Shown: piece by piece, positions 27,713-37,706 of the stretch | Position numbering within the stretch: the stretch's first letter is position 1 | Layout: every line of letters begins with the position of its first letter | From: Lapidilactobacillus concavus DSM 17758 | GTDB lineage: Bacteria; Bacillota; Bacilli; Lactobacillales; Lactobacillaceae | NCBI RefSeq assembly: GCF_001435835.1 | Contig: NZ_AZFX01000011.1 | Span: 1-40,874 of the forward strand | Reading direction: 5' to 3' | Length of the DNA: 40,874 nucleotides | Program-made: the position numbers and the translations under genes | The notes under the pieces: model-generated | Told to the model about the DNA's origin: nothing | The model's database searches: none | What the model saw: the letters and a program-made list of their open reading frames with translations, nothing else

Positions 27713-28111
27713 ATGGTCATGACTGATCCAATTGCAGACTATCTAACACGTATTCGTAACGCCAACATGGTGCGTCACGATGCATTAGATGTTCCTGCCT
27801 CAAAAATCAAAAAAGACATCTCTGAAATTCTTAAACGTGAAGGTTTTATTCGCGATTATGAAGTTACAGAAGATGGCAAACAAGGTATGATTCGTGTATT
27901 CCTTAAGTATGGTCAGAATAAACAACGTGTTATTTCCGGCTTGAAGCGCATTTCAAAACCAGGTCTCCGTAGCTATGTCAAAGCTGACGATGTTCCTAAG
28001 GTATTGAACGGCTTAGGTATCGCAATCTTATCAACATCCGAAGGCGTTTTGACAGACAAAGAAGCACGTGCCAAGAACGTCGGCGGCGAAGTTTTAGCTT
28101 ATGTATGGTAA
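27713..28111 (+). CDS. rpsH: 30S ribosomal protein S8
   Basis: 132 residues. S8 organises the central domain of 16S rRNA and is the known translational repressor of spc operons in Escherichia coli. It starts [22 protein letters not shown] 27713 is about 10 bases after GGGAGGT; the second ATG at 27719 would be 16 bases away, too far. The C-terminus [25 protein letters not shown] is typical. Confidence 0.98.
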   Translation: MVMTDPIADYLTRIRNANMVRHDALDVPASKIKKDISEILKREGFIRDYEVTEDGKQGMIRVFLKYGQNKQRVISGLKRISKPGLRSYVKADDVPKVLNGLGIAILSTSEGVLTDKEARAKNVGGEVLAYVW

Positions 28112-28140
28112 TCTCTAAAAGTTAGGAGGTGTTTCATTAA

Positions 28141-28674
28141 ATGAGTCGTATTGGTAATAAAGTGATCGAGCTTCCAGCGGGAGTTACGGTGACGACAACC
28201 GAGGGAAATAAAGTAACGGTTAAAGGCCCAAAAGGTGAATTAACTCGTGTTTATGACCCAGCAATTACTATCAAAGAAGAAAATAATGTCCTTTCCTTTG
28301 AACGTCCAGATGACAGCTATAAGGCACTTCACGGGACAACTCGTGCCAATGTGTACAGCATGGTTATCGGTGTTACAGAAGGCTACGTCAAGAAGTTACA
28401 ACTTGTTGGTGTTGGTTATCGTGCACAACTCAAAGGCAAGACATTAGTACTTAATGTTGGTTTCTCACATCAAGTTGAAGTTGAGGCTCCAGAAGGAATT
28501 ACAATTGAAGTTCCTTCTAACACCGAAATTAACGTGAGTGGTATCAGCAAACAAAAAGTTGGCCAACTTGCAGCGGAAATTCGTGACATTCGACCACCAG
28601 AACCTTATAAAGGTAAAGGTATTCGTTACGTCGATGAATATGTTCGTCGTAAGGAAGGTAAGACTGGTAAATAG
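28141..28674 (+). CDS. rplF: 50S ribosomal protein L6
   Basis: 177 residues in two duplicated alpha/beta folds. L6 lies near the GTPase-associated centre. The family signature [14 protein letters not shown] lies near the C-terminus. It starts ATGAGTCGTATTGG behind TAGGAGGTG. Confidence 0.98.
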   Translation: MSRIGNKVIELPAGVTVTTTEGNKVTVKGPKGELTRVYDPAITIKEENNVLSFERPDDSYKALHGTTRANVYSMVIGVTEGYVKKLQLVGVGYRAQLKGKTLVLNVGFSHQVEVEAPEGITIEVPSNTEINVSGISKQKVGQLAAEIRDIRPPEPYKGKGIRYVDEYVRRKEGKTGK

Positions 28675-28701
28675 TTAATAATAATTTATGAGGTGAACAT
28701 T

Positions 28702-29061
28702 GTGATTTCAAAACCAGACAAGAATAAGACACGGCAAAAGCGTCATACACGTGTTCGTGCCAAAATCTCTGGTACTGCAGAGCGCCCACGCTTGAATGTA
28801 TTCCGTTCTAATAAAAACATCTACGCTCAATTAATTGATGACGTAGAGGGTGTAACGCTCGCAAGTGCCTCAACTCTTGACAAAGAGTTAAACGCAACAG
28901 GAACTAAAGTTGAAGAAGCACAACAAGTTGGCGAATTGATTGCAAAACGTGCGCAAGCTAAGAACATTACCGAAGTTGTCTTCGATCGTGGTGGCTATCT
29001 CTATCACGGCCGTGTTCAAGCTTTAGCTGAATCAGCTCGTGAAAACGGACTTAAATTCTAG
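28702..29061 (+). CDS. rplR: 50S ribosomal protein L18
   Basis: 119 residues. L18 brings 5S rRNA to the large subunit with L5. I chose GTG at 28702 ([15 protein letters not shown]): the in-frame GTG at 28693 is part of the ribosome site ATGAGGTGA itself. Conserved [17 protein letters not shown] and [17 protein letters not shown] are present. Confidence 0.97.
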   Translation: MISKPDKNKTRQKRHTRVRAKISGTAERPRLNVFRSNKNIYAQLIDDVEGVTLASASTLDKELNATGTKVEEAQQVGELIAKRAQAKNITEVVFDRGGYLYHGRVQALAESARENGLKF

Positions 29062-29080
29062 AAAGGAGAAAACCACACAT

Positions 29081-29581
29081 ATGACTTTTATTGATCCAAC
29101 TAACTTAGATTTAGAAGACCGCGTTGTTACGATCAACCGAGTTACTAAGGTTGTTAAAGGTGGACGCCGCCTTCGCTTCGCTGCAATTGTCGTTGTTGGC
29201 GATAAAGCTGGACACGTTGGCTTTGGTACAGGTAAAGCTCAAGAAGTTCCTGAAGCAATCCGTAAAGCCAGTGAAAATGCTAAAAAGAATCTGATCGAAG
29301 TTCCTATCGTTGGAACAACGATTCCTCATGAAGCTTTCGGTCACTTCGGTTCTGGTGTCATCATGTTGAAGCCAGCCGTTGAAGGTTCTGGTGTCAGTGC
29401 CGGTGGTGCCGTTCGTGCCATTATGGAATTAGGCGGTGTTGCCGATGTTACTTCTAAGTCATTAGGTAGTAACACACCAATCAACGTTATCCGTGCCACA
29501 ATGGATGGATTGAAGCAGTTAAAGACTGCTGAGCAAATTGCTAGTCTACGTGGTATTTCTGCTCAAGACTTACAAAATTAG
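29081..29581 (+). CDS. rpsE: 30S ribosomal protein S5
   Basis: 166 residues. The N-terminal double-stranded RNA-binding domain has the loop [15 protein letters not shown], where spectinomycin-resistance changes occur, in wild-type form; the C-terminal domain carries the usual [13 protein letters not shown] 29081 follows GAAAGGAG (29061-29068). The open frame extends upstream into rplR without any ribosome site, so the longer form is rejected. Confidence 0.97.
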   Translation: MTFIDPTNLDLEDRVVTINRVTKVVKGGRRLRFAAIVVVGDKAGHVGFGTGKAQEVPEAIRKASENAKKNLIEVPIVGTTIPHEAFGHFGSGVIMLKPAVEGSGVSAGGAVRAIMELGGVADVTSKSLGSNTPINVIRATMDGLKQLKTAEQIASLRGISAQDLQN

Positions 29582-29593
29582 GAGGCTTTGTCG

Positions 29594-29779
29594 ATGGCTA
29601 AGATTAAAATCACGTTAACACATAGTGCTGCACATCGCCTTCCTGCTCAAAGAAAGATCGTTAAAGAGTTAGGATTGGGCCGTATTAACAGTAGTGTTGT
29701 TAAACCAGACAATGCTGCAACTCGTGGCGCAATTTTTAAAATTTCTCACTTAGTTGAGATTGAAGAAGTACAAGATTAA
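29594..29779 (+). CDS. rpmD: 50S ribosomal protein L30
   Basis: 61 residues, the short bacterial L30. It starts [20 protein letters not shown] and ends in an acidic IEEVQD. ATG 29594 is 8 bases after GGAGG (29581-29585); the TTG at 29588 is only 2 bases away and is rejected. The ribosome site overlaps the rpsE stop codon (TTAGGAGG). Confidence 0.95.
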   Translation: MAKIKITLTHSAAHRLPAQRKIVKELGLGRINSSVVKPDNAATRGAIFKISHLVEIEEVQD

Positions 29780-29812
29780 TTATCGATAAAATACAAGGAG
29801 GTGCTAGACTTC

Positions 29813-30253
29813 ATGAACTTGCATGAATTGAAAGCTAGTGAAGGTTCCCGTCGTAATCGTAAACGCGTTGGTCGTGGTACTTCATCAGGTCAAGGTAAAA
29901 CAGCTGGTCGTGGTCAAAAGGGTCAGTTAGCTCGTTCTGGTGGTAAGACACGTCTCGGTTTCGAAGGTGGACAAATGCCTTTGTTCCGTCGTATGCCTAA
30001 ACGCGGATTCAAGAACGTCAACCGTAAAGAATATGCAGTTGTTAATCTTAACGACTTAAATCGTTTCGAAGACGGTGCAGAAGTAACAACTGAAGCATTG
30101 TTAAATGCTGGAATCATCAAGAAAGAACTTGATGGTGTAAAGCTCTTAGCTAATGGCGAGTTAACTGTTAAGGTTAACGTCAAAGTTGCTAAATATTCTG
30201 CAGCCGCAAAAGAAGCTGTTGAAGCTGCTGGTGGTTCAGTCGAGGTGATCTAA
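29813..30253 (+). CDS. rplO: 50S ribosomal protein L15
   Basis: 146 residues, the usual length. The glycine/arginine-rich extension [19 protein letters not shown] threads into 23S rRNA; the C-terminal domain is compact. ATG 29813 is nine bases after AAGGAGGTG (29795-29803); the GTG at 29801 lies within that site. The stop overlaps the secY start by one base (TAATG), coupling a ribosomal protein with the translocon. Confidence 0.97.
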   Translation: MNLHELKASEGSRRNRKRVGRGTSSGQGKTAGRGQKGQLARSGGKTRLGFEGGQMPLFRRMPKRGFKNVNRKEYAVVNLNDLNRFEDGAEVTTEALLNAGIIKKELDGVKLLANGELTVKVNVKVAKYSAAAKEAVEAAGGSVEVI

Positions 30254-31548
30254 TGCTTACGACATTACGTAACGCACTAAAGGTTAAAGAAATTCGCAAG
30301 AAGATTTTCTTTACACTCTTTGTCTTGTTGATTTATCGACTGGGCACACAAATCACGGTTCCTGGCGTTAATGCTGCGGCTTTAACAGAGGGAACTTCAG
30401 GATTAGTCGCCTTGTTAGATACAGTCAGTGGCGGTGGCTTGTCGAATTATTCATTATTTTCAATGGGTGTTTCGCCATTCATCACTGCACAGATCGTCAT
30501 TCAACTTTTACAGATGGACATCGTGCCGAAGTTCGTTGAATGGAGTAAACAGGGTGAAGTTGGTCGTCGTAAGTTGAATCAAGCAACTCGTTGGTTAACC
30601 ATTGTTTTAGCATTCGTTCAGTCAATTGGTATTACTGCTGGGCTTAACTATTTAAGTGGCAATGCTTTGGTTAAGAACTTGAGTCCTCAGACATTTATTG
30701 TCTTGGGTATCATTTTGACTGGTGGGACAATGTTGCTGACTTGGCTTGGTGATCAGATTACCGACAAGGGTGTTGGTAATGGTGTTTCAATGATTATCTT
30801 TGCGGGTATCATTGCTCGTCTCCCACAAGGAATTTACGAATTAGTTAACGACAATATTATTAATAATATTGGAACGAGTGATCTGACAATGGGAATTGTT
30901 TTCTTAGCCGTTTTGGTTATTGCAATTCTATTTATTGTTTACTGGGTTACCTTTGTTCAACAAGCTAATCGTAAAGTTCCAATTCAATATACACGCCGTG
31001 CCGCTGGTGGTGGTAGCGAAAGTTACTTGCCACTAAAGGTTAACGTTTCAGGTGTGATTCCCGTTATCTTTGCAAGTTCGTTTATTGTCACACCATCAAC
31101 GATTCTGATGTTATTTCAACAGAATCATAGCGAAGATGGTTGGTTCCAAACGTTAAGTAATATCTTCAGTATGCAAACGACTGCTGGTTCATTAATCTAT
31201 ACAGTTTTAATCGTCTTGTTCACGTTCTTCTATGCTTTTGTTCAGGTTAATCCCGAAAAATTGGCAGAGAATCTACAAAAGCAAGGTGCTTACATTCCAA
31301 GTGTTTGGCCGGGTAAGGAAACGGAGAAGTATTTCTCTGGTTTACTCATGCGACTTTCGACAGTCGGTGCAATCTTCTTAGGTGCAGTTGCGTTGTTACC
31401 ACAACTTGCTGCGAACCTCTGGGGATTACCTCAATCGATCGGTTTAGGCGGTACAAGTCTATTGATCGTTGTCGGAGTTGCATTAGAGACTTCACGGCAA
31501 CTCGATGGGTTGATGATGAAGCGTCAATATGTTGGATTTATTCGTTAA
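30253..31548 (+). CDS. secY: Preprotein translocase subunit SecY
   Basis: 431 residues with ten predicted membrane helices, forming the protein-conducting channel with SecE and SecG. Recognisable blocks are VPGVNAAALTE near the N-terminus, SMGVSPFITAQIVIQLLQ, GDQITDKGVGNGVSMIIFAGI and the cytoplasmic loop QQANRKVPIQYTRRA. It starts on the A of the rplO TAA. adk starts 15 bases downstream. Confidence 0.98.
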   Translation: MLTTLRNALKVKEIRKKIFFTLFVLLIYRLGTQITVPGVNAAALTEGTSGLVALLDTVSGGGLSNYSLFSMGVSPFITAQIVIQLLQMDIVPKFVEWSKQGEVGRRKLNQATRWLTIVLAFVQSIGITAGLNYLSGNALVKNLSPQTFIVLGIILTGGTMLLTWLGDQITDKGVGNGVSMIIFAGIIARLPQGIYELVNDNIINNIGTSDLTMGIVFLAVLVIAILFIVYWVTFVQQANRKVPIQYTRRAAGGGSESYLPLKVNVSGVIPVIFASSFIVTPSTILMLFQQNHSEDGWFQTLSNIFSMQTTAGSLIYTVLIVLFTFFYAFVQVNPEKLAENLQKQGAYIPSVWPGKETEKYFSGLLMRLSTVGAIFLGAVALLPQLAANLWGLPQSIGLGGTSLLIVVGVALETSRQLDGLMMKRQYVGFIR

Positions 31549-32217
<669 letters not shown>

Positions 32218-32251
32218 CTCTTGGTTCAGTGGTATAAGGTAAAGATAAGTT

Positions 32252-32302
32252 CTTGGCAATCACAATGAGTCTGTGGTAAACTTAGGCGTTGTTATTGCCA
32301 AG
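32252..32302 (+). promoter_or_regulatory. Stem-loop in the adk-infA leader
   Basis: CTTGGCAAT (32252-32260) pairs perfectly with ATTGCCAAG (32294-32302), with possible extension by CAA/TTG. Its 3' strand shares AG (32301-32302) with the next, terminator-like hairpin, so the two compete at their junction. Confidence 0.5.
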
Positions 32303-32328
32303 TGAGTGATATCTATCCTCACTGTTTT
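32301..32328 (+). terminator. Possible attenuator before infA
   Basis: AGTGAG (32301-32306) pairs with CTCACT (32318-32323) and is followed by GTTTTT. The stem is short and the T run brief, so it may act as a partial terminator after adk or as part of a leader switch for infA-rpmJ-rpsM. Confidence 0.45.
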
Positions 32329-32368
32329 TCTGTATCCACTTGTTTAACCAATTAGGAGGAATATTTTT

Positions 32369-32587
32369 TTGGCAAAAGATGACGTAATTGAAATCGAGGG
32401 AACTGTTACTGACACACTTCCTAATGCAATGTTTAAAGTTGAATTAGAGAATGGTCACTCTGTGCTGGCACATGTTTCTGGTAAGATCAGGATGCATTAC
32501 ATTCGTATACTTCCTGGCGATAAAGTTACAGTCGAATTATCACCGTACGATCTCACCAAAGGCCGTATTACTTACCGTTATCGTTAG
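32369..32587 (+). CDS. infA: Translation initiation factor IF-1
   Basis: 72 residues, single S1/OB-fold domain, exact family length. It binds the 30S A site and assists IF-2 and IF-3. It starts [21 protein letters not shown] with TTG at 32369 behind TAGGAGGA. The 151-base gap before it holds two stem-loops and is the largest break within this part of the cluster. Confidence 0.97.
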   Translation: MAKDDVIEIEGTVTDTLPNAMFKVELENGHSVLAHVSGKIRMHYIRILPGDKVTVELSPYDLTKGRITYRYR

Positions 32588-32634
32588 TAAGTAGTATTCT
32601 ATTGGTTTCGTATTAAATCAGGAGGCTTATAATA

Positions 32635-32751
32635 ATGAAAGTTAGACCATCCGTAAAGCCAATGTGTGAACATTGTAAAGTTATTAAGCGCAAAGGTCGC
32701 GTTATGGTTATTTGCTCTGCAAATCCAAAGCACAAACAACGTCAAGGTTAA
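32635..32751 (+). CDS. rpmJ: 50S ribosomal protein L36 (zinc form)
   Basis: 38 codons: it begins [15 protein letters not shown] and ends PKHKQRQG. The zinc ligands are C11, C14, C27 and H33. The ribosome site CAGGAGG lies 8 to 9 bases upstream of ATG. The gene fits exactly between infA and rpsM, as in most Firmicutes. Confidence 0.97.
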   Translation: MKVRPSVKPMCEHCKVIKRKGRVMVICSANPKHKQRQG

Positions 32752-32767
32752 TAGGAGGTGTTACTAA

Positions 32768-33133
32768 ATGGCTCGTATCGCAGGTATTGACTTGCCCCGT
32801 GAGAAGCGCATTGTCATTGCATTAACATATATTTATGGTATTGGTGACACAACTGCTCACAAAATTTTAAGTGCCGCTGGTGTTTCTGAGGACGTTCGTG
32901 CTAAAGACTTAACATCAGATCAAGAAGACAAGATTCGTGCGGAAGTTGATAAGGTCCGTGTTGAAGGTGATTTACGTCGTGAAGTTACGCGTGATATCAA
33001 ACGTCTTCAAGATATTGGTTCTTATCGTGGAATCCGTCATCGTCGCGGATTACCTGTTCGTGGTCAAAACACGAAGAATAATGCACGTACGCGTAAAGGT
33101 CCTAAGGTCTCTATCGCAGGTAAGAAGAAATAA
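32768..33133 (+). CDS. rpsM: 30S ribosomal protein S13
   Basis: 121 residues. S13 in the 30S head contacts P-site tRNA and forms bridges B1a/B1b with the 50S. Conserved [21 protein letters not shown] and the basic C-terminal tail [14 protein letters not shown] are present. ATG lies 8 bases after TAGGAGGT, which itself overlaps the rpmJ stop. Confidence 0.98.
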   Translation: MARIAGIDLPREKRIVIALTYIYGIGDTTAHKILSAAGVSEDVRAKDLTSDQEDKIRAEVDKVRVEGDLRREVTRDIKRLQDIGSYRGIRHRRGLPVRGQNTKNNARTRKGPKVSIAGKKK

Positions 33134-33161
33134 TAATTTTAGATAGGAGGTAAATGAATTC

Positions 33162-33551
33162 ATGGCAGTTCGTAAAGGAACACGTAAACGTCGTGTGAAA
33201 AAGAATATTGAAGCCGGCGTTGCACACATTCATTCAACGTTTAACAACACTTTAGTAATGATTACTGATCCTCAAGGCAATGCTGTTGCATGGTCTTCTG
33301 CTGGTGCGCTTGGATTCAAAGGTAGCCGTAAATCAACACCGTTTGCTGCGCAAATGGCCGCTGAAGCTGCTGCTAAAGAATCTATGGAACATGGTATGAA
33401 GTCTGTTGAAGTTGCTGTTAAAGGTCCTGGTTCAGGTCGTGAAGCTGCAATTCGTTCATTACAAGCTACTGGTTTAGAGATCAGTGCTATTCGTGATGTT
33501 ACACCTGTGCCACATAACGGATCTCGTCCTCCAAAGCGTCGTCGTGTTTAG
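33162..33551 (+). CDS. rpsK: 30S ribosomal protein S11
   Basis: 129 residues. S11 forms the platform near the E site with S7 contact. Conserved [20 protein letters not shown] and the C-terminal [16 protein letters not shown] are present. It is followed by an 84-base gap with a probable internal promoter for rpoA. Confidence 0.98.
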   Translation: MAVRKGTRKRRVKKNIEAGVAHIHSTFNNTLVMITDPQGNAVAWSSAGALGFKGSRKSTPFAAQMAAEAAAKESMEHGMKSVEVAVKGPGSGREAAIRSLQATGLEISAIRDVTPVPHNGSRPPKRRRV

Positions 33552-33574
33552 TGGCCGTTGTTCACATTCAGCGT

Positions 33575-33583
33575 TGTTATAAT
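33575..33583 (+). promoter_or_regulatory. Extended -10 promoter before rpoA
   Basis: TGTTATAAT gives TG-N followed by a perfect TATAAT (33578-33583). No good -35 box is present, which extended -10 promoters tolerate. It would allow rpoA-rplQ expression apart from the long ribosomal transcript. Confidence 0.5.
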
Positions 33584-33635
33584 TACGTTTTGAAGCAACA
33601 CACGACACACACGTTTTGAAAGGGGTAAAGATTGA

Positions 33636-34574
33636 ATGATCGAATTTGAAAAACCGAACATTACAAAGGTTGATGAGAGCACCAACTATGGTAAGTTTGT
33701 GATTGAACCGCTAGAACGTGGTTATGGTACTACGCTCGGCAACTCATTAAGACGGATTTTATTGTCGTCTTTACCTGGCTCTGCTGTCTCAAGTATTCAA
33801 ATTGATGGTGTATTGCACGAATTTTCAACCATCGATGGGGTCATGGAAGATGTCACCCAGATTATTCTGAATATTAAAAAAATTGCATTCAAGAATCACT
33901 CGGAAGAGCAGAAGGTTGTTGAAATTGATGTAGATGGCCCAGCGACAGTTACTGCTGCGGATATCAAAGGTGACGACGATGTTGAAGTTCTGAATCCAGA
34001 ACAATACATTTGTTCAATCGCTGAGGGTGGCCATGTACACATGCAAATGACACTCAGTAATGGACGTGGATACGTTCCTGCTGACCAAAACAAATCCGGC
34101 GACATGCCGATTGGCGTTATTGCAATTGATTCAATTTTTACCCCAATCAACCGAGTCAATTATCAGGTCGAAAGTACCCGTGTAGGTAAACGTAATGACT
34201 TTGATAAATTAACATTAGATGTTTGGACGGATGGATCGATTTCTCCACGTGAAGCAATTAGTCTGGCTGCAAAAATTCTTTCAGATCACTTAAGCATTTT
34301 CGTTAATCTTTCTGATGGAGCGAAGAATACTGACGTGATGGTTGAAAAAGAAGAAACGCAGAAAGAGAAGAAGCTTGAAATGACGATTGAAGGATTAGAT
34401 CTGTCAGTTCGTTCTTATAATTGCTTGAAGCGTGCCGGCGTCAACACCGTTCAAGAATTAACTAATAAGTCTGAAGCAGATATGATGAAAGTTCGTAATC
34501 TTGGTCGCAAATCTCTTGAAGAGGTTAAAGCTAAGTTACATGATCTTAATCTGTCATTACGTTCAGAAGAATAA
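33636..34574 (+). CDS. rpoA: RNA polymerase alpha subunit
   Basis: 312 residues. The N-terminal dimerisation domain (about 1-228) includes [26 protein letters not shown] charged linker ([12 protein letters not shown]) leads to the C-terminal domain (about 245-312), with [19 protein letters not shown] and [15 protein letters not shown] for UP-element and activator contacts. ATG 33636 is preceded by AAAGGGG. It is the alpha-operon polymerase gene between rpsK and rplQ, the standard arrangement. Confidence 0.98.
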   Translation: MIEFEKPNITKVDESTNYGKFVIEPLERGYGTTLGNSLRRILLSSLPGSAVSSIQIDGVLHEFSTIDGVMEDVTQIILNIKKIAFKNHSEEQKVVEIDVDGPATVTAADIKGDDDVEVLNPEQYICSIAEGGHVHMQMTLSNGRGYVPADQNKSGDMPIGVIAIDSIFTPINRVNYQVESTRVGKRNDFDKLTLDVWTDGSISPREAISLAAKILSDHLSIFVNLSDGAKNTDVMVEKEETQKEKKLEMTIEGLDLSVRSYNCLKRAGVNTVQELTNKSEADMMKVRNLGRKSLEEVKAKLHDLNLSLRSEE

Positions 34575-34598
34575 TTTTGATTAAAAGGAGGTAAATTC

Positions 34599-34979
34599 AT
34601 GAGTTATCGTAAATTAGGTCGTGCCTCAGCACCTCGTAAGGCTATGTTACGCGATTTAACAACCGATCTGCTGATCAATGAACGAATTGAAACAACTGAA
34701 ACCCGTGCCAAAGAAATTCGCCGTTCTGCCGAAAAGATGATTACTTTAGGTAAACGCGGAGATTTACATGCACGTCGTCAAGCTGCTGCTTATGTTCGCA
34801 ATGAGATTGCTGACATTCGTGAAGAAGGCGAAGATGTCATCGTTCAATCAGCTTTACAAAAGTTGTTCAGCGACATTGCACCTCGTTATGCAGACCGTAA
34901 TGGTGGCTACACTCGCATCTTGAAAACCAGAGTACGTCGCGGTGATGGCGCACCAATGGTTATTATCGAATTAGTTTAG
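34599..34979 (+). CDS. rplQ: 50S ribosomal protein L17
   Basis: 126 residues. L17 lies near the tunnel exit. It starts [20 protein letters not shown]; the ending [14 protein letters not shown] is typical. It is the last gene of the cluster. Its 3' UTR carries a structured RNA element before the terminator. Confidence 0.98.
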   Translation: MSYRKLGRASAPRKAMLRDLTTDLLINERIETTETRAKEIRRSAEKMITLGKRGDLHARRQAAAYVRNEIADIREEGEDVIVQSALQKLFSDIAPRYADRNGGYTRILKTRVRRGDGAPMVIIELV

Positions 34980-35012
34980 TATTGCACGATTAATTTCGGC
35001 CAATTTTCATTT

Positions 35013-35094
35013 CGCAGATGTGAGTGCGAGCGTTACGATGATGGGAACCCACCAAGTCTAGCTTAGGAATTGATTCGTCGATTCCCCGTCTGTG
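35013..35094 (+). ncRNA. L17 downstream element (3'-UTR structured RNA)
   Basis: CGCAGA (35013-35018) pairs with TCTGTG (35089-35094) to close a multi-helix region. Inside are a GTGA/TTAC helix, a TGGG-AA-CCCA segment and a clear hairpin at 35066-35085, GGAATTGA-TTCG-TCGATTCC, with a UUCG tetraloop. An L17 downstream element of unknown function is known from the 3' UTR of rplQ in lactic acid bacteria; position, size and taxon match. Identity is inferred without a covariance search. A leader riboswitch for the following ECF genes is less likely, because the rplQ terminator lies between. Confidence 0.65.
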
Positions 35095-35121
35095 AATGAT
35101 TATTGTACATAGATTGAATGG

Positions 35122-35157
35122 AGAGGCCAAGCAATGAGATTGTTTGGTCTCTTTTTT
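35122..35157 (+). terminator. Terminator of the S10-spc-alpha cluster
   Basis: AGAGGCCAAGCAAT (35122-35135) pairs with ATTGTTTGGTCTCT (35139-35152) with two G-U pairs around GAG, followed by six T residues. Confidence 0.9.
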
Positions 35158-35168
35158 GCGCCTATTTA

Positions 35169-35177
35169 TGGTAGAAT
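35169..35177 (+). promoter_or_regulatory. Probable extended -10 promoter of ecfA1-ecfA2-ecfT
   Basis: TGGTAGAAT contains TG-N before TAGAAT (35172-35177), 12 bases after the cluster terminator and 34 before ecfA1. No -35 box is obvious. Confidence 0.4.
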
Positions 35178-35211
35178 ATTAGCATGATTATTCTAAGAAG
35201 GTTCGTGAAAA

Positions 35212-36054
35212 ATGAAGTTGACACCAATTATTGAGGTAAGAGATGTGACTTACCGTTATCCCTATGCTGAACAACCTGCATTGGATCAGATTAGTCTGCA
35301 GATGATGCCGAATCAGTGGATTGCCATCGTTGGTCATAACGGCAGTGGTAAGAGCACACTGGCTAAAACTTTTAATGGCCTAATTGAGCCTCAGTCTGGC
35401 GAAATCTATTTCGACGGACAGTTATTGACTGAGGAAACTGTTTGGGATGTTCGTGGCCAACTTGGCATCGTGTTTCAAAATCCAGATAATCAATTTGTTG
35501 GTGCGACAGTTGCTGATGATGTTGCTTTTGGTATGGAAAATAATGGGATTCCTCGTGATGAAATGCTTGTACGTGTTGAGGCCGCATTACGTCAGGTACG
35601 GATGTGGGACTATCGTCATCAAGAACCCGCGCGATTGTCTGGCGGTCAGAAGCAACGGGTTGCGCTTGCGGGGGTGCTTGCACAACGTCCTAAGGTTATC
35701 ATCTTGGATGAGGCAACGAGCATGTTGGATCCGCAGGGACGAAGCGAAATTATCGACTTGATGTCTCAATTGCGGGCAGCTGGAGATTTTACGATTATTT
35801 CAATTACGCACGATGTTGATGAAGCTGCATTGGCGGATCAAATCTTTCTAATTGATGATGGTCACTTGATCATGCAGGGGGCTCCTGACGAGTTCTTTGC
35901 GAAGTCTGATGAATTACACGACCATGGTCTAATTGAGCCACTCAGCGAGCAAATACGGGGTAAATTAGTGGCCTCTGGTATTAACCTATCGAATAAATAT
36001 TTGGATGAAAACCAATTGGTGGATGAATTATGGACATTACATTTGAACATGTAG
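35212..36054 (+). CDS. ecfA1: ECF transporter ATPase EcfA1
   Basis: 280 residues. Walker A GHNGSGKST (41-49), Q-loop VFQNPDNQF, ABC signature LSGGQKQR (from about 142), Walker B VIILDEAT (about 162-169) and the H-loop THDVDEA are all intact. With EcfA2 and EcfT it powers energy-coupling-factor import of vitamins and micronutrients through exchangeable S components, none of which is encoded here. It is the first gene of a three-gene operon; ecfA2 begins 25 bases before its end. Confidence 0.96.
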   Translation: MKLTPIIEVRDVTYRYPYAEQPALDQISLQMMPNQWIAIVGHNGSGKSTLAKTFNGLIEPQSGEIYFDGQLLTEETVWDVRGQLGIVFQNPDNQFVGATVADDVAFGMENNGIPRDEMLVRVEAALRQVRMWDYRHQEPARLSGGQKQRVALAGVLAQRPKVIILDEATSMLDPQGRSEIIDLMSQLRAAGDFTIISITHDVDEAALADQIFLIDDGHLIMQGAPDEFFAKSDELHDHGLIEPLSEQIRGKLVASGINLSNKYLDENQLVDELWTLHLNM

Positions 36055-36899
36055 ATTATACTTATCAGCCCAATTCGCCGCTGGCAACGTTAGGCTTAAA
36101 AGATATTAACCTCACTTTTAAGAGTGGGTCGTACACTGCCATTATTGGTCAAACTGGGAGCGGCAAGTCGACGCTATTACAACATTTAAACGCGTTGATT
36201 CGCCCAAGTGCAGGACGTGTTGTCATCGGTGAGCAAGTTGTCACCCCGGCAACCAAAAACAAAGAACTATATCATTTGCGCCGACGCGTTGGGCTGGTGT
36301 TTCAATTTCCTGAGAGTCAACTTTTCGAAGAGACTGTTCTGAAAGATGTGGCTTTTGCCCCAAAGAATTTCGGTAAGTCGGAGGCTGAGGCCAATGAGAT
36401 TGCCCGTGAAACGCTGAGACTGGTCGGCATTGATGAACAATTAGAAGATAAAATGCCATTCGACCTATCCGGTGGACAGATGCGGCGCGTGGCGATTGCT
36501 GGCGTCTTGGCGATGCAGCCCGAAGTTTTAGTTCTGGATGAACCGACTGCCGGGTTGGACCCAATAGGGCGCGAACAAATCATGCAGTTGTTTGAAAGAA
36601 TCCATCGGGAACGCGGCATCACGATTATCTTGGTGACTCATCAGATGGACGATGTCGTGAGCTATGCCGATCAAGCGGTGGTGATGGCGCACGGTGAGGT
36701 TGCTAAAGTGGGTACGCCCGCCGAAGTGTTTGCCGATTTAAATTGGTTAACCGCACATAATCTTGAATTGCCGAGCACCGGGCGTTTTGTTCAACGTTTG
36801 CAACAAAAAGGATTTCATTTCGATCAGATGCCGCTGACAGTCGATGAATTATTAACGGCAATTAAGCCGCAACTGAAACGGGGGGCGCACGTTGGATAA
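36030..36899 (+). CDS. ecfA2: ECF transporter ATPase EcfA2
   Basis: 289 residues. Walker A GQTGSGKST (40-48), Q-loop VFQFPESQLFEETV (typical of EcfA2), signature LSGGQMRR (from about 146), Walker B VLVLDEPTAGLDP and H-loop THQMDDV are intact. It pairs with EcfA1 as the heterodimeric motor. ATG 36030 overlaps ecfA1 by 25 bases, and the ecfT TTG start overlaps its own end by 8 bases, so all three are translationally coupled. Confidence 0.96.
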   Translation: MDITFEHVDYTYQPNSPLATLGLKDINLTFKSGSYTAIIGQTGSGKSTLLQHLNALIRPSAGRVVIGEQVVTPATKNKELYHLRRRVGLVFQFPESQLFEETVLKDVAFAPKNFGKSEAEANEIARETLRLVGIDEQLEDKMPFDLSGGQMRRVAIAGVLAMQPEVLVLDEPTAGLDPIGREQIMQLFERIHRERGITIILVTHQMDDVVSYADQAVVMAHGEVAKVGTPAEVFADLNWLTAHNLELPSTGRFVQRLQQKGFHFDQMPLTVDELLTAIKPQLKRGAHVG

Positions 36900-37677
36900 A
36901 TTGATTTTTGGACGTTATTACCCCGGAGATTCATTTGTGCACCGATTGGACCCGCGTTTGAAGCTGATCGTCAATATTTTATTTATTGTCGTGATTTTTT
37001 TCTTGAAGAATTGGTATGATTATCTGATCTTGGGAAGTGTGGTTCTGCTCGGAGTGATCTTCTCTGGTGTTTCGATTCGCTTCTTCCTAAAGGGATTGCG
37101 ACCGATGTTGTGGTTGATTCTGTTCACAGTAATTCTTCAGTTGTTCTTCACGAGCGGCGAGACGGTTTATTGGCAATGGGGTTGGTTAGTGATTAGTCGC
37201 GAAGGTTTGATCAATGCGACTTATATTGCCTTGCGTTTCCTCTTGATCATCTTCATGTCGACATTATTGACGTTGACGACCCAACCACTTGCAATCGCAG
37301 ACGGCTTAGAATATTTGATTCGCCCGTTGAAAGCAATTAAGCTTCCGGTGAATGATGTGGCGTTGATGTTATCGATTGCGTTACGCTTTGTGCCCAAGTT
37401 GATGGATGAAACGACGAAGATTATGAATGCGCAACGTGCGCGTGGCGTTGATTTCAATAATGGCAGCCTCTTCAAACGTGTGAAGGCATTGATTCCATTG
37501 TTGATTCCATTGATGATGAGTAGTCTGGACATTGCCACTGATTTGACCACGGCGATGATTTCGCGCGGGTATCGTGATGGGGAAGGGCGTAGTCGTTTTC
37601 GCATTCTAAAATGGCGTCAACGTGACAGTTGGACGTTATTGGGCTTCGTGATCGTTTCGATTGCAGTCATGATTTAA
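36892..37677 (+). CDS. ecfT: ECF transporter scaffold EcfT
   Basis: 261 residues, integral membrane T component. Hydrophobic segments lie at about 25-60, 68-85, 105-130 and 245-261. Two cytoplasmic coupling-helix motifs bind the ATPases: ARG in QRARGVDF (from residue 183) and SRG in ISRGYRDG (from residue 224). The start is TTG at 36892 inside the end of ecfA2, behind CGGGGGG. truA follows after 29 bases, the usual order in lactobacilli. Confidence 0.95.
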   Translation: MDKLIFGRYYPGDSFVHRLDPRLKLIVNILFIVVIFFLKNWYDYLILGSVVLLGVIFSGVSIRFFLKGLRPMLWLILFTVILQLFFTSGETVYWQWGWLVISREGLINATYIALRFLLIIFMSTLLTLTTQPLAIADGLEYLIRPLKAIKLPVNDVALMLSIALRFVPKLMDETTKIMNAQRARGVDFNNGSLFKRVKALIPLLIPLMMSSLDIATDLTTAMISRGYRDGEGRSRFRILKWRQRDSWTLLGFVIVSIAVMI

Positions 37678-37706
37678 GCAGTCAAAGAAAAAAGGAAGTT
37701 AAATTG

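Noticed and set aside
35013-35094. Vitamin riboswitch for the ECF operon
   Set aside because: The rplQ terminator at 35122-35157 separates it from ecfA1, and ECF A1-A2-T modules are housekeeping; location and shape fit the L17 downstream element better.
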